64,000 nucleotides of DNA from an uncultured Mollicutes bacterium (GTDB lineage Bacteria; Bacillota_I; Bacilli_A; Acholeplasmatales; JAEDCM01): contig CAMVDS010000003.1 in the NCBI GenBank assembly GCA_947166335.1, forward strand, positions 29,708-93,707. Direction: 5' to 3'. Every line of letters begins with the position of its first letter. Position 1 is the stretch's first letter. A program made the position numbers and the translations under genes. Of the stretch, positions 31,713 to 39,950 are shown piece after piece. The notes beneath the pieces are model-generated. The model made no database searches. It saw only the letters and a program-made list of their open reading frames with translations, and was not told the origin of the DNA.

Positions 31713-32071
31713 TTTATGTAAAAGAAATAGAGTATGAAATAATTAATCCACATAATTATCAAGAAAGATACTTGTTGGTTCCTGATTGGAAAAATTATTT
31801 TAATTCAGCTATTTTTTGTGAATATTTGACAAAACCTAAGATTGACTTGCCAATTACTTTTAAACTACTAACAAGCGATTGGGATGATCAAAGTTTTGTT
31901 GGAATATTTAGCACGACACATAAAGGTGTAGAGAGATACTTCATTCATATGTCAAGAGTAGTAGACAAGAAAAACATTCCTTATGATGTATATATTGCGG
32001 AAGTAAATTTTACAAAAAGAGAGGGCTTATTTTATGATGACGAAGGAGGATGCAATCAAGATAATAATTAG
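31709..32071 (+). CDS. Hypothetical protein (120 aa), GTG start
   Basis: Starts at GTG within the previous gene's last codons (GTGA overlap). Beta-rich, aromatic, no recognised motif. Located between two methyltransferase genes, so it may belong to a modification unit. Overlaps the next gene by 38 bases. Confidence 0.68.
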   Translation: MIYVKEIEYEIINPHNYQERYLLVPDWKNYFNSAIFCEYLTKPKIDLPITFKLLTSDWDDQSFVGIFSTTHKGVERYFIHMSRVVDKKNIPYDVYIAEVNFTKREGLFYDDEGGCNQDNN

Positions 32072-32330
32072 AGAAAGTTTTTTAGATAAAGATGAACCTT
32101 TATATAAGGCTTATCCAGATTATAGACAAGCTCTTATAATGGCTATCCAAGCTTTAAGGGGTTGGGATTCTGCTCCAGAAGAAATAGAAAGATTAAAGAT
32201 TCCTAATACATTCCAGTCTAAAGAATGGAACGAGGGTTTTCTTTGTGGGGTTGAAGCTGTAGAGAATGAAGTAGTTAGAATAAAAAATTTTGCTGTTGAT
32301 CATGCTGTAAAGGATAGGATAGGACCATGA
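32034..32330 (+). CDS. Hypothetical helical protein (98 aa)
   Basis: ATG inside the previous gene behind GAGAGGGC. Contains KAYPDYRQALIMAIQALRGWDSAPEEIERL, the helical module (ALxMAIxAL) common in clostridial phage small proteins and similar to the gene at 8281. Stop overlaps the methyltransferase start (ATGA). Function unknown. Confidence 0.7.
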   Translation: MMTKEDAIKIIIRESFLDKDEPLYKAYPDYRQALIMAIQALRGWDSAPEEIERLKIPNTFQSKEWNEGFLCGVEAVENEVVRIKNFAVDHAVKDRIGP

Positions 32331-32986
32331 CATATAATGAAATTTTCAATGAAGATTGTATAGAGTTTATGCAAAGATTAAATAAGAATGAAATCAATAT
32401 GACACTTACTGATATTCCTTATGGAGAAGTTAATAGGAATAGTAATGGATTAAGAAATCTTGATAAAAAAGAAGCTGATATAATGACTTTCGATATGAAT
32501 ACATTTCTTAATGAATTATACAGGATAACTAAAAGCACAATCATTATTTTTTGTGGGAAAGAACAAATGAGTGAGATACATAAATTCTTTTCTGATAAAC
32601 AGAAAAAAAATGAAGGTACTGTTAGACAGATAATATGGAAGAAAACTAATCCTTCACCTATGAATGGACAGAATATTTATCTTTCTGGAATAGAAAATGC
32701 TGTTTGGTTTAAAAAGAGGGGTGGAGTATTTAATGCATTTTGTAAGAATACTGTGTTTGAATATCCATGTGGAAGAAGTAAGATGCATCCTACAGAAAAA
32801 TCACATGGATTATTACAGGAGTTAATATTAGATAATTCTAATGAGGGTGATATAGTATTTGATCCTTGTGCTGGTAGTGGCGCTCATTTATTAGTTGCTA
32901 AAGAAAATAATAGAAGATATTTAGGTTGTGAATTAAATACAGAATGGTATGAAGTAGCGTTAGAAAGACTTAATAAAAAGGAGTGA
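32327..32986 (+). CDS. DNA methyltransferase, N4/N6 beta-class type (219 aa)
   Basis: Motif IV TDIPYG near residue 28 (a DPPY-like catalytic motif) precedes motif I VFDPCAGSGAHLLVA near residue 185, the order of beta-class amino-methyltransferases. A HPTEKS segment before motif I is typical of the family. It transfers a methyl group from SAM to adenine or cytosine N4. No partner endonuclease is visible, so this is an orphan, probably anti-restriction or regulatory. Confidence 0.88.
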   Translation: MTYNEIFNEDCIEFMQRLNKNEINMTLTDIPYGEVNRNSNGLRNLDKKEADIMTFDMNTFLNELYRITKSTIIIFCGKEQMSEIHKFFSDKQKKNEGTVRQIIWKKTNPSPMNGQNIYLSGIENAVWFKKRGGVFNAFCKNTVFEYPCGRSKMHPTEKSHGLLQELILDNSNEGDIVFDPCAGSGAHLLVAKENNRRYLGCELNTEWYEVALERLNKKE

Positions 32987-32995
32987 TGAGTAAAT

Positions 32996-33475
32996 ATGAA
33001 TAAGATATGGGAAGAAGTACATGAAAATCTATTTACTCCAGGTGGAGATCCTGTTTGGCAGTGTCCTGTTTGTAAAGGTGGTAGGCATGTTTATGGTGTT
33101 GAGAATGCTGATGAAGTACATGATGAATGTCCTGATTGTCATACTAAACTGATTTATCCTTGGGAAAATACAGGTATTCTGATATCTAATAGCCCAGAAT
33201 TTTTTGCATATAATGCTTATGATTCTGGTTGGAACATGTTAGTTCAAAAAGAGTTACGTGAGAAGTATATGGTATTTTATCATGATGGAGTGTATGGAGT
33301 AAGACTAATTCCTACCAGTAATAAATGGGCTAGACTTCAGCTTTTAGTAGAAGATGATGGTTTTCTTAAAACTACTAATAATAATTTTATTATTAAATAT
33401 GCTGATGAAATATGTGAGTTAATACAAGAAGCTAAGGAATATTGGATTAATTATAAAGTAATAGATACTAAATAA
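32996..33475 (+). CDS. Zinc-ribbon hypothetical protein (159 aa)
   Basis: N-terminal four-Cys ribbon: CPVCKGGRHVYG and CPDCHTK about 22 residues apart, then an alpha/beta domain of about 110 residues. SD AAAAAGGAGTGATG. No catalytic motif recognised. Downstream of two methyltransferase-like genes. Confidence 0.73.
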   Translation: MNKIWEEVHENLFTPGGDPVWQCPVCKGGRHVYGVENADEVHDECPDCHTKLIYPWENTGILISNSPEFFAYNAYDSGWNMLVQKELREKYMVFYHDGVYGVRLIPTSNKWARLQLLVEDDGFLKTTNNNFIIKYADEICELIQEAKEYWINYKVIDTK

Positions 33476-33487
33476 AAGCGTGGTTTT

Positions 33488-33739
33488 ATGGAAAATAAAG
33501 AAGTAGTTGAAATATTAGAATGGATAATCAGACATGCTTCGGATTGGCATTTAAGTAAGACTGAAATATTCGGTATTAAGTTAGCTACTCGTGCTTATAA
33601 AGCTTGGGATAGAACTTTTAGTGAGATAGAACTTAAATGTTTAGAGTTAGGAGATATCGAAGAAAGTAAAGGGTTACATGAAGCTTTAGAAATAATGAAT
33701 AAAAATATATGTGAGGTGAAAATTAATGATGTCTTCTAA
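33488..33739 (+). CDS. Hypothetical protein (83 aa)
   Basis: Helical; contains ATRAYKAWDRTFSEIELKCLELG and a HEALEIMNKNI C-terminal helix reminiscent of the small-gene cluster at 3.6-6.1 kb. The SD is weak. Function unknown. Confidence 0.68.
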   Translation: MENKEVVEILEWIIRHASDWHLSKTEIFGIKLATRAYKAWDRTFSEIELKCLELGDIEESKGLHEALEIMNKNICEVKINDVF

Positions 33740-33773
33740 TATGTCGAAAGAAACAGTTAATAATATATGGTAA
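33726..33773 (+). CDS. Possible micro-ORF (15 aa)
   Basis: ATG overlapping the end of the previous gene with GTGAGGTG upstream at good spacing; encodes MMSSNMSKETVNNIW. May be a real peptide, a leader or chance. Confidence 0.3.
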   Translation: MMSSNMSKETVNNIW

Positions 33774-33779
33774 ACGAAA

Positions 33780-33884
33780 ATGAGAAGTATACTTAAAATT
33801 TTAGGATTTATTATTTATGGTTTTCTTTTGATGTGCTTAATAAGCGCCATAGATGATAAGACGGATCATAAAGATAATTTTTAA
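33780..33884 (+). CDS. Small single-pass membrane peptide (34 aa)
   Basis: Encodes a basic start, a hydrophobic helix (ILGFIIYGFLLMCLI) and a charged tail (DDKTDHKDNF). Layout resembles other membrane peptides in this window (3085, 35228, 63855). SD is poor, so confidence is limited. Confidence 0.5.
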   Translation: MRSILKILGFIIYGFLLMCLISAIDDKTDHKDNF

Positions 33885-33895
33885 TTAGCATTATA

Positions 33896-33911
33896 AGTAA
33901 AATAAAGTAAC
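33896..33911 (+). promoter_or_regulatory. Recurring motif copy (AGTAAAATAAAGTAAC)
   Basis: Variant copy about 14 bases before the ATG of the methyltransferase-like gene at 33925; followed by ATGAGG, the ribosome-binding site. Confidence 0.45.
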
Positions 33912-33924
33912 ATGAGGATATATA

Positions 33925-34677
33925 ATGAATGATTTGAAGATACTTATTGCATGTGAAGAAAGTCAGCGTATTTCTACTCAATTTAGAGAACGTGGATTTG
34001 AAGCATATAGTTGTGATATACAGGAATGTTCTGGTGGTCATCCTGAATTTCATATAATGCAAGATGTTTTGCCTTTACTTAATGGTAATTGTGAATTTAC
34101 AACTATGGACGGTATGAAACATAAGATAGAGGGTAAATGGGATCTTATAATAGCGCATCCAAATTGTCAGGATTTAAGCGTTAGTGGAGCTTTACGTTTT
34201 GAGCAGAAGAGGAAAGATGGTAGACAAAGAGAATCAATTGAATTCTTCTGTAAGATGCTTACAGCTGATTGTAAACATATATGTGTAGAGAATCCTATTA
34301 ATATTATTTCTGGAGATTATATTAAGAAATGGTTTCCAGATTTATGTGAGAAATATGGATTACCTGTTAAATATTCACAGATAATTCAGCCTTATGAATA
34401 TGGTGATCCAGAAAGTAAAAGAACTTGTTTATGGTTAAAAGGATTACCTTTACTTCAACCTACAAATATTTTACCATTACCTGAATGTGGACACTGGGCT
34501 AATCAAACTAAAGATGGACAGAATAAATTAATAATTGATGGTAAATGGATTGGTTATAATGATCCACGTACTAAGAAATATAGAGCAAAGACTTATCCAG
34601 GAATTGCAAAAGCTATAGCGGAACAATATGGGGATTATTTATTAAGTTTGGAAGGAGGTACTAATGAATCAGAATAA
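33925..34677 (+). CDS. C5-cytosine-methyltransferase-like protein (250 aa)
   Basis: N-terminus LKILIACEESQRISTQFRERGFEAYSCDI fits motif I of a Rossmann methyltransferase. AHPNCQDLSVSGA near residue 80 corresponds to the Pro-Cys catalytic motif IV and VENPIN near 114 to the ENP motif. The family is frequent in phages and annotated as cytosine methyltransferase-like. It lacks the target-recognition region of true C5 enzymes, so it may act on nucleotides or be non-catalytic. Third methyltransferase-like gene in 3.7 kb. Confidence 0.68.
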   Translation: MNDLKILIACEESQRISTQFRERGFEAYSCDIQECSGGHPEFHIMQDVLPLLNGNCEFTTMDGMKHKIEGKWDLIIAHPNCQDLSVSGALRFEQKRKDGRQRESIEFFCKMLTADCKHICVENPINIISGDYIKKWFPDLCEKYGLPVKYSQIIQPYEYGDPESKRTCLWLKGLPLLQPTNILPLPECGHWANQTKDGQNKLIIDGKWIGYNDPRTKKYRAKTYPGIAKAIAEQYGDYLLSLEGGTNESE

Positions 34678-34888
34678 TATAAAGCATTTAACACCAGAAG
34701 AAGTATTACATATATTAAAAACTGAACGTGCGTGTGTTAATCGTGCAAGTAGTAAGTTCCCTTGTAGTAGACAATGTGATAGATGTGATTTACTTTTAGA
34801 TTCAGATGATATCATGAATGCCTACAGTTGGGCAATAGGTTTTATTAGCCAAGGAACAAGAGGTATGAGGGGGTATAGAAAGACATGA
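34664..34888 (+). CDS. Hypothetical Cys-containing protein (74 aa)
   Basis: Overlaps the previous gene by 14 bases; SD GGAAGGAGG. Contains FPCSRQCDRCDLLLDSDD, a possible zinc knuckle, in a helical context (HLTPEEVLHILKTERACVN). Stop overlaps the next ATG. Function unknown. Confidence 0.7.
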   Translation: MNQNNIKHLTPEEVLHILKTERACVNRASSKFPCSRQCDRCDLLLDSDDIMNAYSWAIGFISQGTRGMRGYRKT

Positions 34889-35235
34889 AAACAACAGAGT
34901 TTTATACTGAAGCTTTTAATGAATATACAAAAGCTTATAAAGAATCAGCAACTATGCCGACTGGTATAATGAAACTTTCAGAGAAGAACATTAATGATTT
35001 GATTGTATATAATTCAATGCTTGAAGAATGGGCGAATGGTTTATTATCACTTAGAATAGAACCAAAGGATTGTAATATTAAACATATAAATAAGATAAAA
35101 AAGAGATTTTATTGGATTCATTGGAAACGTGGAACTAAAGGTATTAAGCATTACGCTAATATGATACTTGATAGATTGACTCGTGAACAACGTGAAGCTG
35201 CTAAAAAAAAGAATCAGGAAAATAATAATGAGTGA
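34885..35235 (+). CDS. Hypothetical basic helical protein (116 aa)
   Basis: ATGA overlap with the preceding gene. Basic second half with KKRFYWIHWKRGTKGIKHYAN and a Lys/Arg-rich tail, suggesting nucleic-acid contact. No family recognised. Confidence 0.7.
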   Translation: MKTTEFYTEAFNEYTKAYKESATMPTGIMKLSEKNINDLIVYNSMLEEWANGLLSLRIEPKDCNIKHINKIKKRFYWIHWKRGTKGIKHYANMILDRLTREQREAAKKKNQENNNE

Positions 35236-35350
35236 AAAAATAGAAATGGGATTAACTGTAGTAACTATATTTTTATTTAGTGTTGAATGGCTAATTATAA
35301 TATTAGCTTTACTGATAAAGAAAGTTAAAGATGAGGATATACAAGATTAA
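35228..35350 (+). CDS. Small single-pass membrane protein (40 aa)
   Basis: ATG within the end of the preceding gene (AATAATGAG). One hydrophobic helix (TVVTIFLFSVEWLIIILALLI) and a short charged tail. Ends immediately before the next gene's ATG. Function unknown. Confidence 0.6.
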   Translation: MSEKIEMGLTVVTIFLFSVEWLIIILALLIKKVKDEDIQD

Positions 35351-35605
35351 ATGTTAAAGTTTTTTAAAGAACATTGGATAAGCACTCTTATAATAATTGT
35401 TTGTCTTGTTCTTATAATATTTTGTTTGATAAGTATAAATAATCAGAAGAAAATAAAAGTAATACATGATGGTGGTAACTTTAGAATAGTATCTTATAAT
35501 GATGCTACTTATATTATTAATTATGATATCTATGGAGGTATACATGAACAAAAACAAGAGTCTAAATCAAATCAAACTTGCGGCGAAAATAAGATCAGCC
35601 ACTGA
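35351..35605 (+). CDS. Single-pass membrane protein (84 aa)
   Basis: Starts directly after the previous stop. Transmembrane helix at residues about 9-28 (ISTLIIIVCLVLIIFCLI), then a soluble basic domain of about 55 residues (KVIHDGGNFRIVSYNDATYI). Overlaps the nuclease gene start by about 62 bases. Function unknown. Confidence 0.68.
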   Translation: MLKFFKEHWISTLIIIVCLVLIIFCLISINNQKKIKVIHDGGNFRIVSYNDATYIINYDIYGGIHEQKQESKSNQTCGENKISH

Positions 35606-36629
35606 AGAAGATTTTAAAAATCTTCCTAAATATTCTTATAGTGGTTTATCACTATTAAAGCAATGTCCTTATCAGTTTAATCTGAAATATAATGAAAAGA
35701 AATATCCAAAGGAGACTTCTTTAGCATTACAGTTAGGTACATTACTTCATTATGTACTCGAACAAAAGGGTAAAATGATTCGGAATAATGTCAAAGTTGA
35801 TTATGATATTCTTCGGAATATTATAGAAAATGGTACAGAAGATACTTATCAGTTAGAAGATAATGAGAAGTGGGTAGATTCTAAAGAAATAAATACTGTA
35901 ACGACATATTTGAATGCTACTAAACCTGAAGAAAAAATAAAAGGAATAACAGCTCTTAAAAAAGAATACTGGGAAACATGGGGGATACCAGACTCTGAAG
36001 GAGCTACTTATAATGATAAGTTAGTAGTATATGACAAAGTTCTTACAGAAGAAATGGAAGATGGTATTTGGACTCCGGCTTTGTTTGAACATCCTTTCAA
36101 TGTAGTATATGATAATAAAGTTATTTTAACAGGCTTTATTGATAGGGTTGATATTAACAAGAAAACTAATGAATATAGAGTAGTAGATTACAAGACTAAT
36201 AAGAAACCTTATGATACAAAAGAATTAGCTACACCATTACAGTTTGGTATTTATGCACTCGCTATATTAAATGAGTTTGGTGTATTACCAGTAGAATATC
36301 AGTACAGATTAATATTATTAGATCAGACACAGAACGCTTTAACTTCTGGATGGGAAAGTAGATTTATTACAGCTATGGATAAGTTATTATATCTACTTGA
36401 TGAATGTAAAGCTAGTGGTGAATGGATTCCTAAGCCGACTCCTTTATGTCATTGGTGTAGTTACTGTTGGACTAATCCAGACGCTAAAGAATTTAAAGCT
36501 GAATGTCCTTATTATAGCAAGTGGACACCTACTAATAAGACATTTGAAGTTAATATGGTTTACGATAATGATAGTAAAACAAAACAACAAGAAAGTACTT
36601 TACAAAAGCCCAGAACTATGATATTCTAA
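35544..36629 (+). CDS. PD-(D/E)XK nuclease, RecB/Cas4-like (361 aa)
   Basis: Start at ATG 35544 with GGAGG upstream. Motifs: YSYSGLSLLKQCPYQF (first Cys region) near residue 34, LGTLLHYVLE, then TGFIDRVDIN...YRVVDYKTNKKP (Asp and Asp-x-Lys catalytic residues, near 195-220), and a C-terminal CHWCSYCW...CPYY Cys set. The Cys pattern resembles iron-sulphur RecB/Cas4-type exonucleases. Likely processes DNA ends in recombination with the Sak4-like and SSB-like proteins. No CRISPR adaptation genes are nearby. Confidence 0.83.
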   Translation: MNKNKSLNQIKLAAKIRSATEEDFKNLPKYSYSGLSLLKQCPYQFNLKYNEKKYPKETSLALQLGTLLHYVLEQKGKMIRNNVKVDYDILRNIIENGTEDTYQLEDNEKWVDSKEINTVTTYLNATKPEEKIKGITALKKEYWETWGIPDSEGATYNDKLVVYDKVLTEEMEDGIWTPALFEHPFNVVYDNKVILTGFIDRVDINKKTNEYRVVDYKTNKKPYDTKELATPLQFGIYALAILNEFGVLPVEYQYRLILLDQTQNALTSGWESRFITAMDKLLYLLDECKASGEWIPKPTPLCHWCSYCWTNPDAKEFKAECPYYSKWTPTNKTFEVNMVYDNDSKTKQQESTLQKPRTMIF

Positions 36630-36666
36630 TAGTGGATGGTTTACCGTAATTTTCTTTATGCTTGTA

Positions 36667-36682
36667 AGTAAAACAAAATAAT
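36667..36682 (+). promoter_or_regulatory. Recurring motif copy (AGTAAAACAAAATAAT)
   Basis: Near-consensus copy 15 bases before the ATG at 36697, followed by ATGAGG. Confidence 0.45.
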
Positions 36683-36696
36683 ATGAGGTATATAAT

Positions 36697-37065
36697 ATGT
36701 TCGGAAAAAAGTTCAAAAATGAAACTCAGCTTAATTTTGAAAAAATAGAAGAAAGATTGAAAGTGTTTAATGAAGTAATTGGTGATTCTTTAAGAGCGCT
36801 TATGTTTAGAATTGATAAACAAAATCTTCAAATATCTAACCTTATTGAAGAAAATAAAAAGCTTCGTGAAGATATAGAAGTTCTTACTAAGATTACTGAG
36901 GGCAATCTTGGTGAAGCAGAACAGTGTGAATTTCTTATGCTTAAAACTTACAGAAAAGATCCTGTAATATTTAAGGATGGTAAATTAGTTTCAACTAATG
37001 ATATGACCAGTAGTTATATTCATTGGGATAAAGGCGAAAAGATTAACGTTGAAGTAAATTCATAA
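36697..37065 (+). CDS. Hypothetical coiled-coil protein (122 aa)
   Basis: SD ATGAGGTAT. Residues about 30-75 form a coiled coil (IDKQNLQISNLIEENKKLREDIEVL), then a small beta region. No enzymatic motif. Function unknown. Confidence 0.72.
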   Translation: MFGKKFKNETQLNFEKIEERLKVFNEVIGDSLRALMFRIDKQNLQISNLIEENKKLREDIEVLTKITEGNLGEAEQCEFLMLKTYRKDPVIFKDGKLVSTNDMTSSYIHWDKGEKINVEVNS

Positions 37066-37114
37066 TGTTATATTATGTGTAGAACAACAAAGAAGTACAG
37101 TAAAGAGGTGGGTC

Positions 37115-37318
37115 ATGTTACAAGATAGATATAGTAAAGAAGATATCATGAAGATGATAGCAAACATCTGTTTGGGAGATACATTTACTGAGAAACAGAT
37201 CGCTGATTTTACTGAGTTTGTAAGAATATTTTATGAAATGGGACAGGCTATGGGAATGAGTCCTTTTATATGTAAAGCTGCACTTCATGAACTCGTTGAA
37301 CAGGCTTGTAAGGGGTAA
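37115..37318 (+). CDS. Hypothetical helical protein (67 aa)
   Basis: SD AGAGGTGGGTC before the ATG. Helical, with IADFTEFVRIFYEMGQAMGM and a Cys near the end. Family not recognised. Last gene before a short noncoding stretch. Confidence 0.7.
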   Translation: MLQDRYSKEDIMKMIANICLGDTFTEKQIADFTEFVRIFYEMGQAMGMSPFICKAALHELVEQACKG

Positions 37319-37483
37319 AACGTGGGGACGATTTTTATGTCATATTTTTAAAAACGAATAAATAGCTGAAATCCCTATAAATACTGGGGATTTTGGACGT
37401 GTGTGCGTGTATATATGTGTGTATAATTTAGCCACTTCACCGCCACGCCAGCCACATCAAAAATCGCTCATAAGGTACGAATA
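37319..37483 (+). other. Short noncoding stretch before an HNH gene
   Basis: Contains AAATCCC/GGGGATTTT pairing near 37370-37396 (a possible weak terminator), a GT-rich run (GTGTGTGCGTGTATATATGT) and a CCACGCCAGCCAC stretch whose base composition differs from its surroundings. Confidence 0.4.
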
Positions 37484-38044
37484 ATGGCAAGAAAGAAGAA
37501 AGAAAAGCTTAGAAGAGTATATAACTTAAGAAACGAAGAGTGGAAGCTTGTTGAAGGTACAGAAGATTACTATATAAGTAATAGAGGACGCTTCAAACGT
37601 AGGACTCACTTGGGAGAAAGCTTACGTAGCATTTCAGTAGATCCTAATGGTTATTGTAGAGTAAATATAGGACATAAAAAGCTACGTTTACATCGTTTAG
37701 TTGCAGAAGCTTTTTTACCGAATCCAGACAATCTTCCAGTTGTGGATCACCTTGATACAAATAAACTGAACAATGACGTTTCTAATCTTGAATGGGTAAC
37801 TCAACAAGAAAATGTTCAAAGAGCTTCTGATATGGGATTAAATACTCATGGTGGTATTACGTATGCTCTAGCAATAGATGAAGATTTAAACTGTACTTTA
37901 TATAACAACATTACAGACTGCGCAAGAAAACTTGATATACCTGAGAAAGCAGCTAATAAAACTGCGAATGGTAAACAAAAAACGGTTAGAGGTTATAGAA
38001 TTATTAAAGTTAAAACTTTTAAGGATAGGAGAGAGGAGATTTAA
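37484..38044 (+). CDS. NUMOD4/HNH homing endonuclease (186 aa)
   Basis: EWKLVEGTEDYYISNRGRFKRR is a NUMOD4 module, RLHRLVAEAFLPNPDNLPVV-DHLDTNKLNNDVSNLEWV is an HNH_3 core (residues about 68-105) and the C-terminus (AIDEDLNCTLYNNITDCARKL) resembles NUMOD1-type DNA binding. A typical free-standing HNH homing endonuclease. Poor SD. Inserted just upstream of the RNA ligase gene. Confidence 0.92.
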   Translation: MARKKKEKLRRVYNLRNEEWKLVEGTEDYYISNRGRFKRRTHLGESLRSISVDPNGYCRVNIGHKKLRLHRLVAEAFLPNPDNLPVVDHLDTNKLNNDVSNLEWVTQQENVQRASDMGLNTHGGITYALAIDEDLNCTLYNNITDCARKLDIPEKAANKTANGKQKTVRGYRIIKVKTFKDRREEI

Positions 38045-38049
38045 GAACC

Positions 38050-38973
38050 ATGAAGCATTTTATTGATATTGAAAATATCAGGGAAGAATCTATTGATTTA
38101 GGTGATGGTTTGATCAGAGAATCAAATACAGGTTGCTTTGTACCTGGTGATTTAGTTCAGTATACCGAAAAAGTGGATGGAAGTAATGCTTCTTTTCAGT
38201 ATATAGATGGTAAGCTTATTGCTTTTTCTAGAAAAAAAGAATTGGATTTTAATAATACTTTAAATGGTTTTTGGAATTTCGTTCAGTCTCTTAATCCTGA
38301 GGATTATAAAGAAGAATCTCATCTTATTTTCTTTGGAGAATGGCTTATACATAATAAAATTAATTATGATAACGAGAATTATAAGCAGTTTTACATGTAT
38401 GATGTTTTCAATACAAAAATCGAACAGTGGCAAATGCAATCTTATGTTAAAGACTTAGCAAAAAGACATAATTTGAATTATGTACATGTCTTATATGAGG
38501 GACCTTTTATATCATGGGAACATGCCAGAAGTTTCCTTAACTCTCCTGCATATGGCTCAAGACAGGAAGGACTAGTAGCGAAAAATCAAGATAAATTACG
38601 TGATGTAGAAAACAGATTACCTGCTTATCTTAAGATTGTTAATGAAGATTTTAAAGAATCAATGAAAATTAAAGAAAAACATGTAGATCTTGAAAAAGAA
38701 GCTAATAAAGCTCATGCTGAAGAATTGATGAATTCTATTGTTACAGAAAATAGAGTGTCAAAAGAACTTCTTAAGATGCGTAATGAAGGAGTAATTCCAT
38801 CAGAACTTACCTCTAAAGACATGGGAACTATAGCTAAACTTCTTCCTAAACGTATTTGGGAAGATTGCTTAAAAGAAGAAAATGAAGTATGTATGGCTGC
38901 TGGAGAGTTTGCTGGTAAACTTTGTTCATCAATAACTATGCAACATGCTAAGAAAATTATCCTTGGCAATTAG
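38050..38973 (+). CDS. RNA ligase, Rnl2-like (307 aa)
   Basis: ATP-dependent RNA ligase. Motif I EKVDGSN with nucleophile Lys41, motif IIIa-type LIFFGEWL near residue 95, motif IV QEGLVAKN near 175 and motif V AYLKIV near 195. A C-terminal helical domain of about 100 residues follows, as in Rnl2. It seals nicked RNA such as cleaved tRNA. The RlaP-like and HAD proteins elsewhere in the window could heal the ends first. The unusual tRNAs in this genome are candidate substrates. Confidence 0.85.
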   Translation: MKHFIDIENIREESIDLGDGLIRESNTGCFVPGDLVQYTEKVDGSNASFQYIDGKLIAFSRKKELDFNNTLNGFWNFVQSLNPEDYKEESHLIFFGEWLIHNKINYDNENYKQFYMYDVFNTKIEQWQMQSYVKDLAKRHNLNYVHVLYEGPFISWEHARSFLNSPAYGSRQEGLVAKNQDKLRDVENRLPAYLKIVNEDFKESMKIKEKHVDLEKEANKAHAEELMNSIVTENRVSKELLKMRNEGVIPSELTSKDMGTIAKLLPKRIWEDCLKEENEVCMAAGEFAGKLCSSITMQHAKKIILGN

Positions 38974-38983
38974 GGGGATTTAT

Positions 38984-39385
38984 ATGAGTACTATCACAGG
39001 GGTTGCAGACTTTAAAGATTACTTTGAAAAGGTAGGCATAGATGAATTAAAAAAGTTAACAGTATATGTAGGGTATTATAACTACTTAGATAGTAATCCT
39101 TTGGATATGTCACAGTATAAGACTACTAAAGATTGGTCTAAATTTTTCAGTTATACTATCCAGACCAAATCCATATATTCTCATTTGGGGTGTGGTTACA
39201 TTGTTTTGAATGACAGAGATTATTTGTCAGAACAAGAAGATAAAACTGTCAGTAAATCTACATTAAAAAAGATATATAAACGTAGCGATAATTATCAAGT
39301 TTATCTTATGGATATGGGATATTCACCAGAAGAAGCTATTGATTATTCACGATATGTTTATGAACTGGAGGATAAAAGAGTATGA
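38984..39385 (+). CDS. Hypothetical protein (133 aa)
   Basis: Start at ATG 38984 with TAGGGGGAT upstream. Contains VADFKDYFEKVGIDELKKLTVYVGYYN, a helix-strand pattern; soluble, no Cys motif. Stop overlaps the next ATG (GTATGA). Function unknown. Confidence 0.72.
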   Translation: MSTITGVADFKDYFEKVGIDELKKLTVYVGYYNYLDSNPLDMSQYKTTKDWSKFFSYTIQTKSIYSHLGCGYIVLNDRDYLSEQEDKTVSKSTLKKIYKRSDNYQVYLMDMGYSPEEAIDYSRYVYELEDKRV

Positions 39386-39708
39386 TTCAAGTCTATATTT
39401 GGCAGTTACCAACTAGCAATAGACGCTGTTTCAGACCAGTTAATTATACTGAAGTGGATCTTAGAGATTATGTTCTTGTCTATTATAAAGAAATAGATAA
39501 AGATTCAATTAAGAATACTACTCAGTTCCTTGAAGAATTATATGGTAGTTTTCAAGTCTCTGATGAAATGCCTTTTGATTATCATGCCAGATCACTTAGT
39601 ATTAGTGATTTAATACTTTTAAGAGATGTGAATAACAATGAAACAAATGGTTATGTAGTTGATTTAACAGGTTTTAAGAAAGTAAATGTGTTAGGTTTTA
39701 TGGGATGA
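39382..39708 (+). CDS. Hypothetical protein (108 aa)
   Basis: ATGA overlap with the previous gene; SD GGAGGATAAAAG. Alpha/beta, no cysteine motif or membrane segment. Stop overlaps the next gene (GGATGA). Function unknown. Confidence 0.7.
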   Translation: MIQVYIWQLPTSNRRCFRPVNYTEVDLRDYVLVYYKEIDKDSIKNTTQFLEELYGSFQVSDEMPFDYHARSLSISDLILLRDVNNNETNGYVVDLTGFKKVNVLGFMG

Positions 39709-39950
39709 AAGATTTTAGTTTATGGACAGATGGCATTGGTCTTATAGAATATATTACCGTATATCTTACAATGTCATTGATAGTTTTAAAAGTATTAGGA
39801 ATGTTGAACTGGTCTTGGTTTAAAGTTTTACTTCCTAGTATAGGATTCTTATTAATATTTATCTTACAGCTTATTCATTTAGTACTTGAATATGATAAGG
39901 AGCATAATAGTAATGGAAGAGTTAGTTCTAAAAATAAGAAAAAAGTCTAA
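39705..39950 (+). CDS. Two- to three-pass membrane protein (81 aa)
   Basis: ATGA overlap with the previous gene. Hydrophobic segments IGLIEYITVYLTMSLIVLKV and WSWFKVLLPSIGFLLIFILQLI, then a basic tail. A related small protein follows at 40206 (both contain LNxWSWxxVL), so the two are probably paralogues. Function unknown. Confidence 0.72.
   Translation: MKDFSLWTDGIGLIEYITVYLTMSLIVLKVLGMLNWSWFKVLLPSIGFLLIFILQLIHLVLEYDKEHNSNGRVSSKNKKKV

Noticed and set aside
35544..36629. Cas4 of a CRISPR adaptation module
   Set aside because: Fold and Cys pattern fit, but no cas1 or cas2 is nearby and the CRISPR-like locus is 15 kb away; phage recombination nuclease is simpler.
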